64,000 nt of DNA, from NCBI GenBank assembly GCA_002633005.1, contig NMRA01000083.1, positions 1,007,725-1,071,724 on the forward strand, read 5' to 3'. Below the pieces are notes generated by a model that worked only from the letters and a program-made list of their open reading frames with translations, was not told the origin of the DNA and did no database searches. The stretch comes from Phoronis australis. Lineage: Eukaryota > Phoronida > Phoronidae. Every line of letters starts with the position of its first letter. Within the stretch, counting starts at the first letter, position 1. Of this stretch, positions 12,501-27,500 are shown in pieces. The position numbers were made by a program, and so were the translations under genes.

Positions 12501-15500
12501 GGGCCCCCCGCCCTGCAACATGGCCTGGTGTATGGCCCCCACTCCCTCCTGTTGAGCATCAGCTGGGGGGTCTGCAGGGGGGGCATTGTGAGGCGCTTGC
12601 TGGGGCTCATCCGCCCCGACAACAGTCTCGTCCTGGCAGCAAAACAAGAGAAATCACCAGGAGAAAAACAATTGGATTGGCCAGTATTAACAAGTTCAGG
12701 TACCATTCTTGGAACCAGCCACCGCCCATAGCATTTATCGAGTCCAACTGGTCTTAAAAGGTGCACCCAGATTATTTAAGAGTGTGACCAGTGAATGATT
12801 TTTCTATGCATCAGCTTGTTGAGTTTTATTTGCAAATGAAAGAGTTCTGCACAGAATGACAATACTAAAGAACTTCTCAGTAAAGCATTTTTGCAAATCA
12901 AACAGGATGTGAATGTAAAAGTGATGACATGTCACAACCTCCTTTCCAATCTAATGATGCACCACCACACACAACAAAGACAGCACAGACATGTCATGTC
13001 CATCACATTAANTGTTTTCATTAACAGTGTACTTTTCTAATTAAAATAAGTCACTCTAGTGAACTGCATTTTTCCAATGAACTGCAATGCTATTTTTCCA
13101 AATTCAGTTCTCTTTAAATCAGCAGAATTTCATTTCATTTCTGATGAACAGCATTATTTTCTCTAGAACAATTATCATGTCATGCTCAAGAGAAAAAAAA
13201 GAAACGGTTCATGAGAAAAGAATCCAGTTCGGGGAAATTTAAGAGAAAAGATAAGCAGTTCGTAAGAAAAAAGGTAAGCCAATGAGAACACCAGTGCAGA
13301 TCGTAAGGGAGAAGATAGTTCACCCTGTACTAGCATTAATACTTTTTGTCATGTTGAGTTTCTGTCACATTTGGTGTAACAACTGGAGGTGTCAAAGCGT
13401 CGCCTGAGTGGTTGGCAATCCATAACAATAAGGAATTATACTATTTACTATTTAAAGGACATTCAAGCAAGTACGCACTAATTTCTATTGGAAACTACAA
13501 TAAGAATAAATCCAGTCATGCGTAACAAACATTATGAAGACAACACTCAGGTACAAAAACACCATCTATTCTTCAGTTGTAATAAAAACTAAGCAATTTA
13601 ATTGTACATGACAATCAAAATATATTAAGTGGTACAGAGTGTTGAACAAACCAGTGGGAAGGTCCAACTTTTTAACACTCAAAATGCAGTAATTACAAGG
13701 TTTACCTGGAAGAACAAGACAGACCATGCTGGCCACAAATAGAGTCACACCTATCAGCACAATTAGACCTATCACCTGAAAAACAAAACCATGGGTCAAT
13801 ATTATAGTTTCATTTTCATCAAATAGACATCTGCAAGTAACCTAAAGGAAGTCACAGATAATCAAAGGAATTTGAACAGCTTTGTCAACACTTTCATTCA
13901 AATATTGTTAATATGTAATAATTAACAGTAAATGTTGTCAGTGACAAGGAAAAGGTAATGAATTGATACCCTCTTTTATTCAAGTGTTTCACACACGTGC
14001 TCGTAGGAGCTAGCAGCTACCCATTGCATATGTACATTCCATAAGCAGGGTGATATTTGTGTGTTTTGGAAATTCTTAATAGTTTCATTCAATAGTTAGC
14101 GCTAAATTTAATACGAGTCAACATGTGCCGGTCTACATAACATTTAAGAAATTTGCTCCCTTGTTTTACTCCAGCATTCCACATATCGACTCATGCCATC
14201 ATTCCAGATATGTGGGCAGCTTCATGGTATGGGGCCAAACACACGTGTACATGGTAAATGAACAGGAACTGAAACCAGTCAATTAGAAACTTACTCTCAC
14301 AGGGAAAAATCTCGGCCGCTTGTAAGGCTGGAAACCTGTGGGCCCCCCGCCCTGCAACATGGCCTGGTGTATGGCCCCCACTCCCTCCTGTTGAGCATCA
14401 GCTGGGGGGTCTGCAGGGGGGGCATTGTGAGGCGCTTGCTGGGGCTCATCCGCCCCGACAACAGTCTCGTCCTGGCAGCAAAACAAGAGAAATCACCAGG
14501 AGAAAAACAATTGGATTGGCCAGTATTAACAAGTTCAGGTACCATTCTTGGAACCAGCCACCGCCCATAGCATTTATCGAGTCCAACTGGTCTTAAAAGG
14601 TGCACCCAGATTATTTAAGAGTGTGACCAGTGAATGATTTTTCTATGCATCAGCTTGTTGAGTTTTATTTGCAAATGAAAGAGTTCTGCACAGAATGACA
14701 ATACTAAAGAACTTCTCAGTAAAGCATTTTCGCAAATCAAACAGGATGTGAATGTAAAAGTGATGACATGTCACAACCTCCTTTCCAATCTAATGATGCA
14801 CCACCACACACAACAAAGACAGCACAGACATGTCATGTCCATCACATTAACGCTACTGTTCACATCAACTTGTAAAACCCCTACCATTATCTTACAACTT
14901 TGCACTCCCAAAACATGATGGCGTGTTTTACCTCATCTGTATCCGTGATCGTGACATCACCCAGCAGGTAGGAACGAATGTTGAGTATACAGGCGACACC
15001 TATTGTCCAGCCCTTGACTAAGCCCTTCAACCATGACCTCGTGTGGCCTTGTTCCAACAGAGCGGGCAAGACAACTTGCAAGAGGAGTAATTCTAGGGAT
15101 AACTCACTCACCGGAGCATCACTACAATAGAGTGAACAGACTACATTGACATCATACGGAAATGCGCATTATTTCAAGTACAGTGGAAATTCGTTGAATG
15201 GTTGCCAGTTTGCAACCCAGAAAGTTTGACTTCACGGAAGAGCAAGTTTTCCTATGAAAGCTTTTCCACAATTTTAGACACTAAAAACTTTTCTTAGATG
15301 AGCAAATTTTCAAATGATGGACAAAACTCCAAATTTTTAAGAAAATGATTTGGCTTTGCAAAGTCTGGCAAGAATTTATGAAAAATGCTAACTTGATACA
15401 AAACTGTAGAAGTTTAGTCCACCTTTGTTCAGATGGACATACACAGACTATTACCACAAATACCTTCACAAAGGCTTATAATAGTGGACCACTATCCAGT

Positions 15501-18500
15501 GATCAATCAACAGGTGAAAACAAGGTCACAAAAATTACCACAGACCACCGGCCATAAGCAGGTAGAGGACACTGGCTTAATAAGTTCACATCAAAACTAT
15601 TAGTGGCATGTATTCAAATGTCATGAATAAGCCAATTAAACTGATGTAATACTGCTGGTTTCACGCACAACACATAACCCCATAGTCAGCCATGGAAACT
15701 AAATGCGTTACACGAAGCATAAAGGTTTAAACCTGTAATTTCTTGTTTTCACTTATGAAAACAAGAAAGTCTAGCTAACAGAATTTTTTTTACGAAGCAT
15801 AAATTTGAATATTCAGTTGGCCAGCCCTACCATCTCCTCAAGTGTTTTACTCTGGACATTCTTCATGGCAAGGTATGTGAAGTTGAGTGGAAGCAGCTGA
15901 ATTTGTGAATAAATGGCATAGTTTCAATTCTGATTTTCGGATATCTACACATGATGAAACTAAGTAAACGATTTTTAAACCAACATCCAAATACAGTTCA
16001 AGTCTTCGGTAAAATATCTTTGCATCACTCTTTACAAAACCTCTTCATGATCACCTCAGTTAAGAATGCCTGCAAAAACACGCGCAGACACACTAATATA
16101 CGTGCTGAGCTGCAGACTAAAACAATATTCAAGTCTCCCACCTGTTCAACATGACGTTGTATGGGAGGAACGTAGGTAGGACCTTCCTAATGACCTGTAC
16201 TGGCGCCCAGAGCATGAGAAGCACGACACTGCCGAATATGACGATGGATGCCACGAAGCGACGAATATGTCTGAGGATGGGCAAATGAATCATCTGTGGA
16301 AGAAACACGGCACAATGTAGCAATAAAATTCACCTTTTATTTATGTGCACCTAAACACTATTTCACAAGTAAAAATAACATTGGCAACCAGTCAATTGTT
16401 TAAAACTGAGGTCAGATTCAATCGATATCTGACAAAATGTTAAATGCCTGCTGCCAGTCAAGCTGCGAGTTTCCGACAACTTTGTGGCAAAGTAGCCTTT
16501 ACTATTCGTCACTGGAAGTTCTCCGTGTCACACTCATACAGCAGTATTTGTCTATGGTCTGTTTTCTTGCTATAGGGAAAATGAATTTACAACTGCAGCA
16601 CACAAAATACCATGGTGCAAAAAACATTACTTAACACTATAGTAACAAGTGCAAAACATGACAAATACCATTCATAGACACTTCAAATACAATGCTACAG
16701 TTAGATACAGGGCTTGGAATGACAAATGACAAAAAGAGAAAGAGTTTCCAGGTGATGTATGGTTCCACAAATAAACAGGCTTAAGTGATGGAAATATTTC
16801 CTGTGTTGTAAAAATTAACTGAAATAAACGTTTGCATGAATAAAGTCAAAATAATGATGAAAAAAGAGACAAAACAGAGGAAACGGGAAATCAAATAAGA
16901 GCAAATCAAAACCAAAAAAGAGGAAATCCCCTTAAAAGAGGAAAATTCCGAGCCCTGTAGATAATATTAAATGGACTGTGAACAAGATTAAATCAACATA
17001 AAATTGACTTAAACTTACTATCTGGTTGAAGGATTAAGTTGGACATTCAACATGTTGGTGTTCACACTAACCTCCCTTCAATGTTTCAATTCCACCCAAT
17101 CAAACATATAACAACAATTATACTGCTCTATATTGGAGAGACAAGTGAACATTTGATATCAAGCACAACAAGTGTAACAGTAACAGGCCAGCTTACACTC
17201 ATCAAAACACAGATGTGTGAACATTAACACCGACCCCGTCTTCCTTACCTCTTGGATGGGATTAAAGTCTGGATCATTCAGATTTCTTAGGAACCAGAGC
17301 ACCCCCGGCCTCAGTACTTCCCTCAATAGTAGGATGAATGAGGCGAAGTAGAAGACGTAGACCATACCGACTAGCCAGTGAATAAACATGCACGTGCCCG
17401 GGGCCATGTTGAAACTCTGCTCTCGATCCTTTATGGACGAATCAAACATGGACTGAAAAGCAGAAAAAACCTCCTTTATTTTTTTATTTTTAATGATACG
17501 GAAAAGTTGTCTTTGTAAAATTGGTACAATAACGGCTCTCTAAGTCTTGGTAACCAGACTACTTTTAATTGCTTTTCATTAGTAACTTAATGTATTCTCT
17601 AAAAAATTGTAATTTCTTAAAGTTATGTAGGACCCTAAAGAAATGTTCAGATTTGACTAATTTAGAACATCTATCTCACAACGAAAGCTTGGATTCAAAT
17701 GAAACTTTCAGATAGAACTATGCTTAATGCATCAATCTCCAAACCAGTTATCAATTGTTTTTAAAATGTCCAGCTTTTGCATGTGGAGTACCAAAAATAG
17801 GACTTTTATGATTTTCATGGAAAAACTCTTAAAAGTTGCACAAGAGGAAAAGGAAATACTTTTTCGAGATTTCTTCTTAATACATTTACTTCAAATAAAA
17901 CTTAGTGATGTCATTGTTTTCCTATCTATTTCCTTTGTTTCTTTTTCGTTAAATTTCACTAAAAAGACACGGTCACGTGATTCAATTAACAGCATATTAA
18001 AAATGAAAATTTCCAAGCTTTTTACTTCAGAAAATAATTATACTCTTAATAAGTTAAAATCGTTAGTTCCATAAATTGTTTGGCTGAATACATGGACTTG
18101 TCAATACGGTCCTACATAACGATAACAGTCAAACACAACAAAGGCTTTACCAATAAGGGATTGGCCCAGTAAGCTGCAACATGTCAATAAGAAATTAGAG
18201 ATTTTTGCTCTTCAATAATCTGATCTCCTTGTACAGCACCACTATATCAACTCAGTCTGAACAACAAATGGTGAACATGTCAGGTAAATAGAAATTAGAA
18301 ATTTGTTGTAAAAATTTGCTGCTAAATTGACTGCCACACTGGTGGCAACCATGCTAAATTGACTGCTACACTGGTGGCAACCATGCTAAAAATACTAACC
18401 AATGAACAGACATCGAGCCACCATCCACATATCAAAGGGAATACCCCAACTTCAACCACCACCAGTAGCGACACTTTCACCACTATGTGACATAGACCAA

Positions 18501-21500
18501 GGATGCGCTTGGGTCTGCAAAGGATATCAAAAGTTATAGCACACAGCATCTGCTGGTAATAAGAAGTCTAACTGAAAAATTTAATTAAACTTTAATAACA
18601 ATGCAATTCACTGTCAACATAATTCAATAATGACTATTGTTGTTCACCTGGCTCACATTTATTACATTATGCCAAATTCCTGGACGGTCTCAGTTTGAGT
18701 GGGTCAGTAGTTCACAGAATTCCACCTTTAATCACAAAACGCTGTGTTTGCACAAACAATGCATTAGTCAGTGTCTCAGTTTGAGTATGTCAGTAGTTCA
18801 CAGAATTCCACCTTTAATCACTCAACCCAGTGTTTGCACAAACAATGCATTAGTGTCATTAATAGCAGTCAGTTCAATACTTGCTAGTCAAAAATGATTT
18901 CTAGATATTGCAAACTTCACAGTACAGGTTGTCCAACTTCAATAAACTCCAACCCATTTTCAAATTTGCAATGTTAGGGTTGGCAAAACCCACATAAACT
19001 CTGAAGCACTTTCTTGAGTTGCTGGTTTCAATAATCTTATTGGAAGAAACGGAATCCTGCCACTGTGGAATATTAGAGTAAAAGGATAATTTAATTTTCG
19101 TTTTGTAGCCAGCTAAATAGGCCGAAACGCAGCTTTAACGAGGATAACTGAGGACTACTTCCTATCAGGACCCTCATAATTCACACAACATAGACTCCCT
19201 TCCGTGCATTCCAGAGAAGATCGAGTGCAAGGAGAAAAGAAAACATTACTGCAATGCTCATAGTCTGCCATAAAACAAAATATCCATCGAACGTGTGATT
19301 CTGCAATCTAAACCATAGCGCTACATGATTCTGACCACACAATTAAAGCAGGATTAGTTTTCCCACCCACCTGAGAAGCTTTGCTAATGACACCAAGAAA
19401 TGTAGGTTAACAAGAGACACATCAATGATAATGTAACCAATAAGTGTAGTCATGAGCCCTTCAAAGTGTGACGCGGCAATCTGAAATGAACCAGTAGATA
19501 CCACATGCAGTGAAAATACATAGACCTCAGCTGAAGACTCATGTTTGTCTCAGTAAATGAAACGTACAACTAAATATAACCAATATTGCCGTCATCCTTC
19601 ACACTGTATATTCTTTAAGTTTAGTCGATACAACTCAGCACGAGAAGTTCAATCCATTAATTGCCCCACATGAATTGTTTAAAACACCTGACCAAAGAAG
19701 AGATCATGTAGCATATACCAAATTAATTTTTCCCGATTATAACACTAAGTATTTTTAATTTTAAATAAAATGTTATTAAAATAAAAGTAAACTGAAACGT
19801 TCAACAGCAATGAGGTAAAAGTACACTTATGTTCAGCTCAACGCCAACAAACAAAATTTTCAAATTTTCCCCATTTTAATTGCCCCTGCTCAACCTCAAA
19901 TTGTATGATCAAGACTTCCTTGATGGTGAACATGTCTTTGTGAATGCACGACTCGTACAAATTTTATCTCCCAAAACATGCGAAACTCGCTTACACTTCA
20001 GTAACGAAGAGTTTCAGCGGAACCTCGCTTAATTCAGATGACATAATGCCTGTCAACGCTACTACTTTTACTTGACACCTGCACACAAGTCCAACAGGTA
20101 AACCTGAATCGACTGTTCTGGTAAATGCTGGCCCCCGACTTTCCAAATTTCATTTAAAAACACTCATGCTCAGTTAAAGTCCTCCCCGGATTTTTGAACA
20201 CCCCAATCTAAGTGCCCTGGGCGATAACCCAGAGGAGTTCTGTAAACAGCCGGATGGTGCTTACACATACCAGTTTCTCCATCTTCAGCCCAGCGACAGT
20301 AAACTGACCGATGTGGTAAGGACAGAAGGCTGGAAGAGACAATGGGGGATTGTCACTGGTAATACATCGCCATTTTATATGTTTGCTGTTTTGCACAACA
20401 TTATTGAAAAGAAAGTACTTGGAGAGTGCAGACCTCCACAAAGTCATAGCAATTAAGCCCCAGTCATGTGATTTTTCCACGTACATGTAGCTTGTGATCA
20501 CTGTACTGTAAGCATGTTGCAATGATTCATGATGATTTATGCAGCATGGAACACATTTTCTATTGGTTTGTATCTAAAAGGCCACACAGTATGTTTGATG
20601 CCAAGAAACATTGCCAAAATCTTGTGTATTGGCCACGACCCATTTACACGCTCTTTTGAATGTGGTCTTAAATTTTGTTGAGCTGAAGTGGTGACTGATT
20701 GGCTGACTGTGTGAAATAAAAGCTAAACGAAAACAAAACAGACCTTCCTTCTAAGTCCACATTGGTGACAGTAAGCCACAAATTGGAACAAATAACAACC
20801 TCAGATCGTAAACTTCAAACATCTGGATACAACTATGATATCTGGGCAAACATTCTCATCAGAAATCACTGACTGGCAGAGAGACACAGTGGTTTGTGGT
20901 AGCCAGTGGAGGTGCTGACGATTCTTAAAATCAACTTCTTGGTATGACTAAAACAGTACAACTAGTAAGCATCACCAGGTGCCTAAATAATCTTACAGTA
21001 ATTTTTAAGCCAGCAAACACAACAGAGCATAAACACTTACCAAAAACAAGAATAAACAATGTGTTCAGAGACACTACCCAGAAGACATGCTCTAGAAATA
21101 CAAGTGAACCGTCAAGGCCAAGTAACTGAAATAGACAAGTAAAGAACATGTTACGTAATACAACCTTAAATAAAAGCAAAAAATTCGCACAACATAAAAA
21201 TTTACACATGATATATATACACGTTGGATGTGACTTTAGAACTTTTAGGCAGCCATAAACGAATGTGCAGTGTTAAAGTACACAAGCTATTTTTAATAGC
21301 GATGCACTCAAAATCAATTGGCTAAACCTTAATTGTGAGCTGGGAGCATTAGAGCAATTTTCTGCCTTAATTCTCAGTCACTATTCAGGGGACGGTCTCA
21401 TGAAAAGTGACTTAAAGCTTAAGACAAAAATTTGGTCTTGCGCAACACATACCTATTTCTGGACAATAATTCAAACTTACGTTAATACCAAAATAAAGTA

Positions 21501-24500
21501 TCTGAGTATATACCCATAACTGTTAACTACTGAGGAAATTTGTGCAAACTATTTCCAGGCAGTGACGTGCTAATTATTTCACGAATAAGAATTCATTCAC
21601 CAATTGTGAAGTGAGAGCGCAAGACCAAAATTCTGCCTCAAGTCTCAAGTCACGTTTCACATAACAGAGCCCAGGTATTGGGCTTCACTACCTTCAACAA
21701 GTCTCAAGTCATGTTTCACATAACAGAGCCCAGGTATTGGGCTTCACTACCTTCAACAAGTCTCAAGTCATGTTTCACATAACAGAGCCCAGGTATTGAG
21801 CTTCTCAAGTCATGTTTCACATAACAGAGCCCAGGTATTGGGCTTCTCAAGTCATGTTTCACATAACAGAGCCCAGGTATTGAGCTTCTCAAGTCATGTT
21901 TCACATAACAGAGCCCAGGTATTGGGCTTCTCAAGTCATGTTTCACATAACAGAGCCCAGGTATTGGGCTTCACTAACTTCAACACCCACCCTTTCCCAT
22001 GTCAACTCCTCTGCAGCTCGGTCCCACTCTACCGGGTTCCAGTTGATATCGTCTGGAAGCAAACACACACAAATATCAGCAAAATCGCAGCTGTTTTACC
22101 TCTCTGCAGTAAAATTTCCAGGAAAGAACGGCACCCATATAGGCCCAGACGAAATTACGATACTCACAAATGGAAATAGTGGAAATTATTTAGGGTTACA
22201 AGAGTGCAAAGAAGAGTTGAGTATGGTAAAGAGAAGATGAGTATGGTGTCACAGAGGTTCTGACGACCACAAATGTCTCAAGATAGGCAGCAACCTTCAC
22301 AGTCAATTCAATTTTAAATGGATATACACAGAAGCACCAGTTATTCAGAAGACTACTTCAAGCCAGTCGACACAAAGCACACAACATCTTTCAAACTTCA
22401 GATTTTCAATGTATTACACAACTATACACATATTCAGTAATATTCAAACTAGTACCTGGATTTTCTAGAAAGTAAGTTTCCCAAGATTTTCAGTCGTACA
22501 TTTTAGATTCTGAGTATCATGTAAAGCATGTCCCTAATAACCTAATGACAAGGACAATCTAGTCTAAACCTCAGATGAAAGCATACCACTGAATGCACTA
22601 GTTTGTATCTATGAATTACACTTTGTTGCTTTTATCAATGTTCATTGTCTCCATAAACAGGTTCATTTCAACTGAATACAATGCTTGACTTTGCTGGTTA
22701 TGGCCGGCCAACCGCTTATGACATCTGATCGATTCTCCATGACAATTTCCAGCTTATGGATCAATCAGAAGTCTCAGTCGGTTGACTCGGTGGTACCGAC
22801 GAAGTTAATCAAGTACAGTCAGCGTTTTGCTTTACAGCCTACCTTGTGCTGCGTTGTTCTGTTCATTGGCTTGTTGTTCTTGGTCACCAACCCCCTCTGG
22901 TGGTCCATCTTCGTGATCACTCTCATCGTTGATAACTTCATTAACATCACCCGCGTCATCAGGCTGGGCTGGTTGTGCCGCTGCGGGGGCAGGCTGGTCA
23001 TTGTTTGCCCCACCACGGTTACGATTGTTGCCCTGGGCCCACGCAAGCAGGCCACCACCAGCTGCCTGCGGTCAAGGAAATCCACGTATAACGCTTCCAT
23101 TACATCAAACATTCTTTGTTGCAAATTATATTTTGTATCAGAAAAGAAAGCCATTTGAATTTTTCCTATCACACATTTACAATTACTTCTAATCCAGTGA
23201 CATCACAAAATTGTAAGCAATGAAAACAACTGAGCGCAAATATGTTGCCATACAAAAAGGGCAGTAATTGCAGCGATTATTGGTTTCCATCTATCTAAGA
23301 TTTCCTTCCACATTCTTGAAATAAATCCATTTCAATATAGTACGCTAAATTAAATACAATTCCTTGAGGAAGAGCCTGTTGACTGAGAATGTATGGAAAT
23401 GGCAGTGCTGCCACCTACAGTTCCTTGTTACTTTCCCATTGACTGTTCTTTTAAAATATAATCCCAAAAACAGCTGCAAACAGTGTAAATCAGTGCACTA
23501 GACATTTATGATCCATCACCCCCTCCTTAACAAATCACTAGAAATAGTCACTAACAGGGGTCCAAGATTTTGAGAACCAGTTTGATGCCTGCTGCTCGGT
23601 GAAAAAACTGGTTCTCTAAATGTAGGACCCCTGTGACTATTACCCATATCTTTGGCCTGTCAATTAACAGGCACAACTCTGCCTACCATTCCCTGGTTGC
23701 CATGGGCGTTGTCTTGCTCCAGCCAATCAGGTCCACCTCCTTGCAGGATTTGTTCACGAAGCCAGACCAGGCCAATAAAGGCACAGAGTGTGCACGTGAC
23801 CACCAGACAGCCTTGGAAACAGTCAGAGGCCAGATTGTCACTAAAAGATAATTGGAATCATCAAAACAGACACAAAGTATAGGAATTATGTCCCACTGAA
23901 AGTGTATGGTAAATGGTAAGAAAGAAATCTGTGGTTGGAAGATTTCCCGTCAATAACTGAACTTTTAAGCTAAACGTCCCGCACATTTGTTGTACATACT
24001 GCCTGACCATTTCATTAAGCACTGATTAATCAATTAATTAATGGAAGGTCTATTTTGCACAGACATTGCCAATACACATATATTTTCTTTAAGTTGGCTG
24101 CTGAGTTAACTTCACAAAGCCTAAAAAAGTGGTTATCTCTTGAAATTAGGAATTTTTGAGCGATTACTTGTTATAAATGTCATTCTTGTTATTAATAGTA
24201 ATAACAATAGTAATAATACATGCAAATCTCTGGGATTCTCGTTTGTGAGCAGTCAAGATTCCATTAAGTTAAAGAAATATAAAATAAAGTGGGTGAACAT
24301 ATTTGTGTTAAAAACGCTAATAGGTAATAGGCTACCTACGTTACCATGGTTAGTTAAATATTTCTTTAGTAAGTATAAATAGTAAACTCATAAGACTATA
24401 TATTTTTAATTGTTATGACCACAGAATCTTATCATTTCCCCAAATAAGGTCCAAAAGTTCATAATGATGAGACTGTTTTCCTTAAATATCACAGAAACCA

Positions 24501-27500
24501 CCGAAATTTCCAAACAATTTTAAAAATGAAACTTGCAAAGCTCTGAAGCAAATAGAATTAAAAAATAAAGTATGCAATTTTCATAAAAATTATGTTACTA
24601 CGCAGAAAACATGGAGCTCAAAAAATCTAAATTGTTGAGAATAAATACAATTATGTGATTACTAACAACTAGTCATGGCTTTCAGGCACATAACAAGATC
24701 AAGGAGCAAAAAATAATGCTAGGGGTCAGTATAAGTAGTTATATTCAACCCCTGGCAAAGAAAGTAGCCTATTATTTTACTCTAGAAAAACTAACCAGTA
24801 TTTAAGAGGGACCTGTTTTTGTGATCAATCAGATTCAATGAAGAGAATAATAATAAAATACTTTAAAGAGGAGAGGCAACAGTTTCTATTGTCACATTGG
24901 ATTAAATTATAATTTTCCGGTCAACCTACATGAATTTTTGAGTTAATTAAATCCCCAATTCTAATCAAGTATGCACGCGTCTCTAATGACTACATCAATT
25001 TTTCAGAAAATATAATGCAATCGACGAGTTCAAGGAATCGTCGCTCAAGCAAATCTGGTGGGAAATGATTCCAGCTGCGAACATTACTTCCAGAGGAATG
25101 CAAGCACAATTACTTGGAATCCAGGCGACTTTAACTAGTGGACAATTTATCTAGGGATAACCATAAAATCGTAAATTCAACCAAATATGACACAGAAAAT
25201 AGTTGCCTTCCCCTTTTTTATGATAATCATTATCGTCAAAACAAGTAGGTGGAAAATAGAGAAAGACTTACGTGGACAACATATCCAGGGGCAGGGTTAA
25301 CAGCGAACTCACTGACCCCGTGAACAAGCAACGATAAATACGACCTAAAATAAAACAAAATGTTATTAAAAACTTTCTTCAGACATGATCCAATAAAACG
25401 ACTTTTCATTTCATGAAAAATATCAGTGAAATTTAGTGCGCACTATTCAATTCTAGATTCCAAAACATGATTTGGCAATCTGCAGCTTACCAATGCAACT
25501 TAGAATGTGTTTGGCGACCTAAGAAAATCCCAAGTCGCCACGAAGTCGCCACAGCGAGTATCAAAGTCAGGCAATAATTCACTCAAATTTCGTTTCAAAA
25601 TTCTAGTGACATCCAAACTTCGAATTAATAGCATTTTTTCTTAGACTAAATACCATTGGTTCACAATTATTCCGGTTATTTTGTGAAATCAGTGCATTTG
25701 CCAACCTCAGCAGTCAGCACACACCAAACAGCTTCAGTAGAACGTGATCGCACACTTACATGCAGTGAGAGGTACGATGCCAAGCCAAGCAAAGGCCACC
25801 AGTGTATAATGTAACCAGTAGCGGACAGCACGAGCCACACTTCTCAGAAGGCCCATCACTAATACCTTGATAGGCAGGCGCTTGGGCATGTCGGGCGAGT
25901 AGACTGAAATGAAAAACGAGGTGAGTGTCGTCCACGGACTATTCTGACTACCACGATCTTTGAAAGAGCTTTCCACCAATAAAAAGTCCCATGGGGCCCA
26001 AAAACGGAAAATCATACATAAGGGCTGTCAGGATCGTTTTGCATTTTGCCATGGGACAAAGGTGTGGAAAATGTGGAAAAGTGTAATTATTTTCTCAATT
26101 TTGGTCCGTACAAGGAACATTTCAAGCTACTGATGACTAGACAAAACAAATCGTCACCTCCGATATCAACACCGTTTCATTTTTCAATCCCAATAACAGT
26201 AACTCTAAAGCCCACTGAAGTATGAGGGCACGATGATAAGGATAATGTAAATGTCAAAAAAAATCCCACATTTTTCCAATAGAGCCCCCCCCACACACAA
26301 ACACGTATATAACAGCTCCCCTAAAAACAAAGCTGTACACAATTATTTTACTCACTGGGTGTAAATGAAAATCTGTGCTTGCATAATTCACAATATTCTT
26401 TCCTGCTATATTTAAGCCACTGTAGCAAGCTGAAACGAGAAGACAAAATTACAACCTACAGCACTTGCCACTCATAACCTGGTAGCACTGTTAAATAGTA
26501 AGAACTATTACTCTTCATACAAGCCATATGTTGGTGACATCACATGAACTATAGTTAAGTCTGAAAAGATCTCTGTCCTGACGGTGTTCGAACACAGGAC
26601 TTTCTGCCAACAACACAATTATATACAATAAAATAGTAATATTTCATTTAAGTTGAGATGAGCTATTAAATTACTTGATCCCTATGAAAATATGAGGCAC
26701 AAAAAGAACAATTAATCTATATTCTATACCACGTCAGCTAGGTTTACTTGCAAAAATAGATACAGTTATCACCCAGATTGACAGCCTTTCTTTGAGTTCC
26801 TGTTGGCTCACATAAGCACACATTAACATGTCATGAATGTAATTGAGCAACTCATTCACTAGGTGGCGTTAATCTAAATTGATAGCACAGAGCTGCTCCC
26901 CAGCATAAGGTAGTGGTCTCACATAACCTGGATACATGTATGTTTTTAGGGAGGACTATTGATCCACATGCACCTCAACATGAATTTCAAAAGATTCCCA
27001 ATGTCTGTTGCTTACCAGTCTTGGTGAATGTACTTTATACTGCCCATACACACGCAGGGGTGAAACAGTGGTCGTTCTTGGGACCCTTCTGACCGACACA
27101 CACGACAGATGTCTGCAAAAAACAAGTTTCAAAGCTGCATCAGCAATCATGGCTTCCAGAAAGTGACCGCGAGGGTGATGTCTTAACATGGGAAGGTATT
27201 ACAGTTCTACTTCAATGGAGCCTGCAATGACACATCAGCCCACATCTGAGTACATTGATTGCAGAAAGTACTTTTTCAAGCTGGAAGGATGTTAAGACTT
27301 CAACTGCCTCCAATGTTAAGACTCCAACTGCCTCCAAAGCCTGCCCAGGTGTGCACTGACACTAGGAAGGTAAGCAACATCATTTTCTTTCAGCACTCTG
27401 TCTTTTGTCGTTGATTTGAAAACAGCATGTTGTTATAAATACCTTTTGCGCATAGAGGAACACCTCAGGAGGTTGTCGATGTGTTTAATTCCTTCCTACT

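Larger units (their letters stand above)
11157..13011 (-). repeat. Segmental tandem duplication, copy A (with MARCHF6 exons 16' and 17')
   Basis: About 1.85 kb, nearly identical to 13013-14850 apart from scattered substitutions and small indels in noncoding sequence. It contains a second copy of the 177-base exon (12456-12632) and of the 70-base exon (11866-11935). The encoded peptides are identical, and one synonymous difference was seen in the 70-base exon. The two copies meet at a single N (13012). It is either recent duplication or two alleles assembled in tandem. Confidence 0.92.

Noticed and set aside
12458-12766. 102-codon minus-strand frame and its twin at 14297-14605
   Set aside because: These are out-of-phase shadows of the duplicated MARCHF6 177-base exon, extended into the intron. 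The real frame has the conserved GFQPYKRP motif.
21716-21946. Periodic 14-residue repeat protein (KHDLRS... on the minus strand, SHVSHNRAQ... on the plus strand)
   Set aside because: It is produced by the 42-bp tandem array, whose period is a multiple of three. It occurs on both strands and has no independent coding evidence.
22819-23172. 117-codon minus-strand frame and 157-codon plus-strand frame
   Set aside because: These are shadows of MARCHF6 coding exon 7. The in-phase reading gives the Asn/Gln/acidic linker that splices correctly on both sides.
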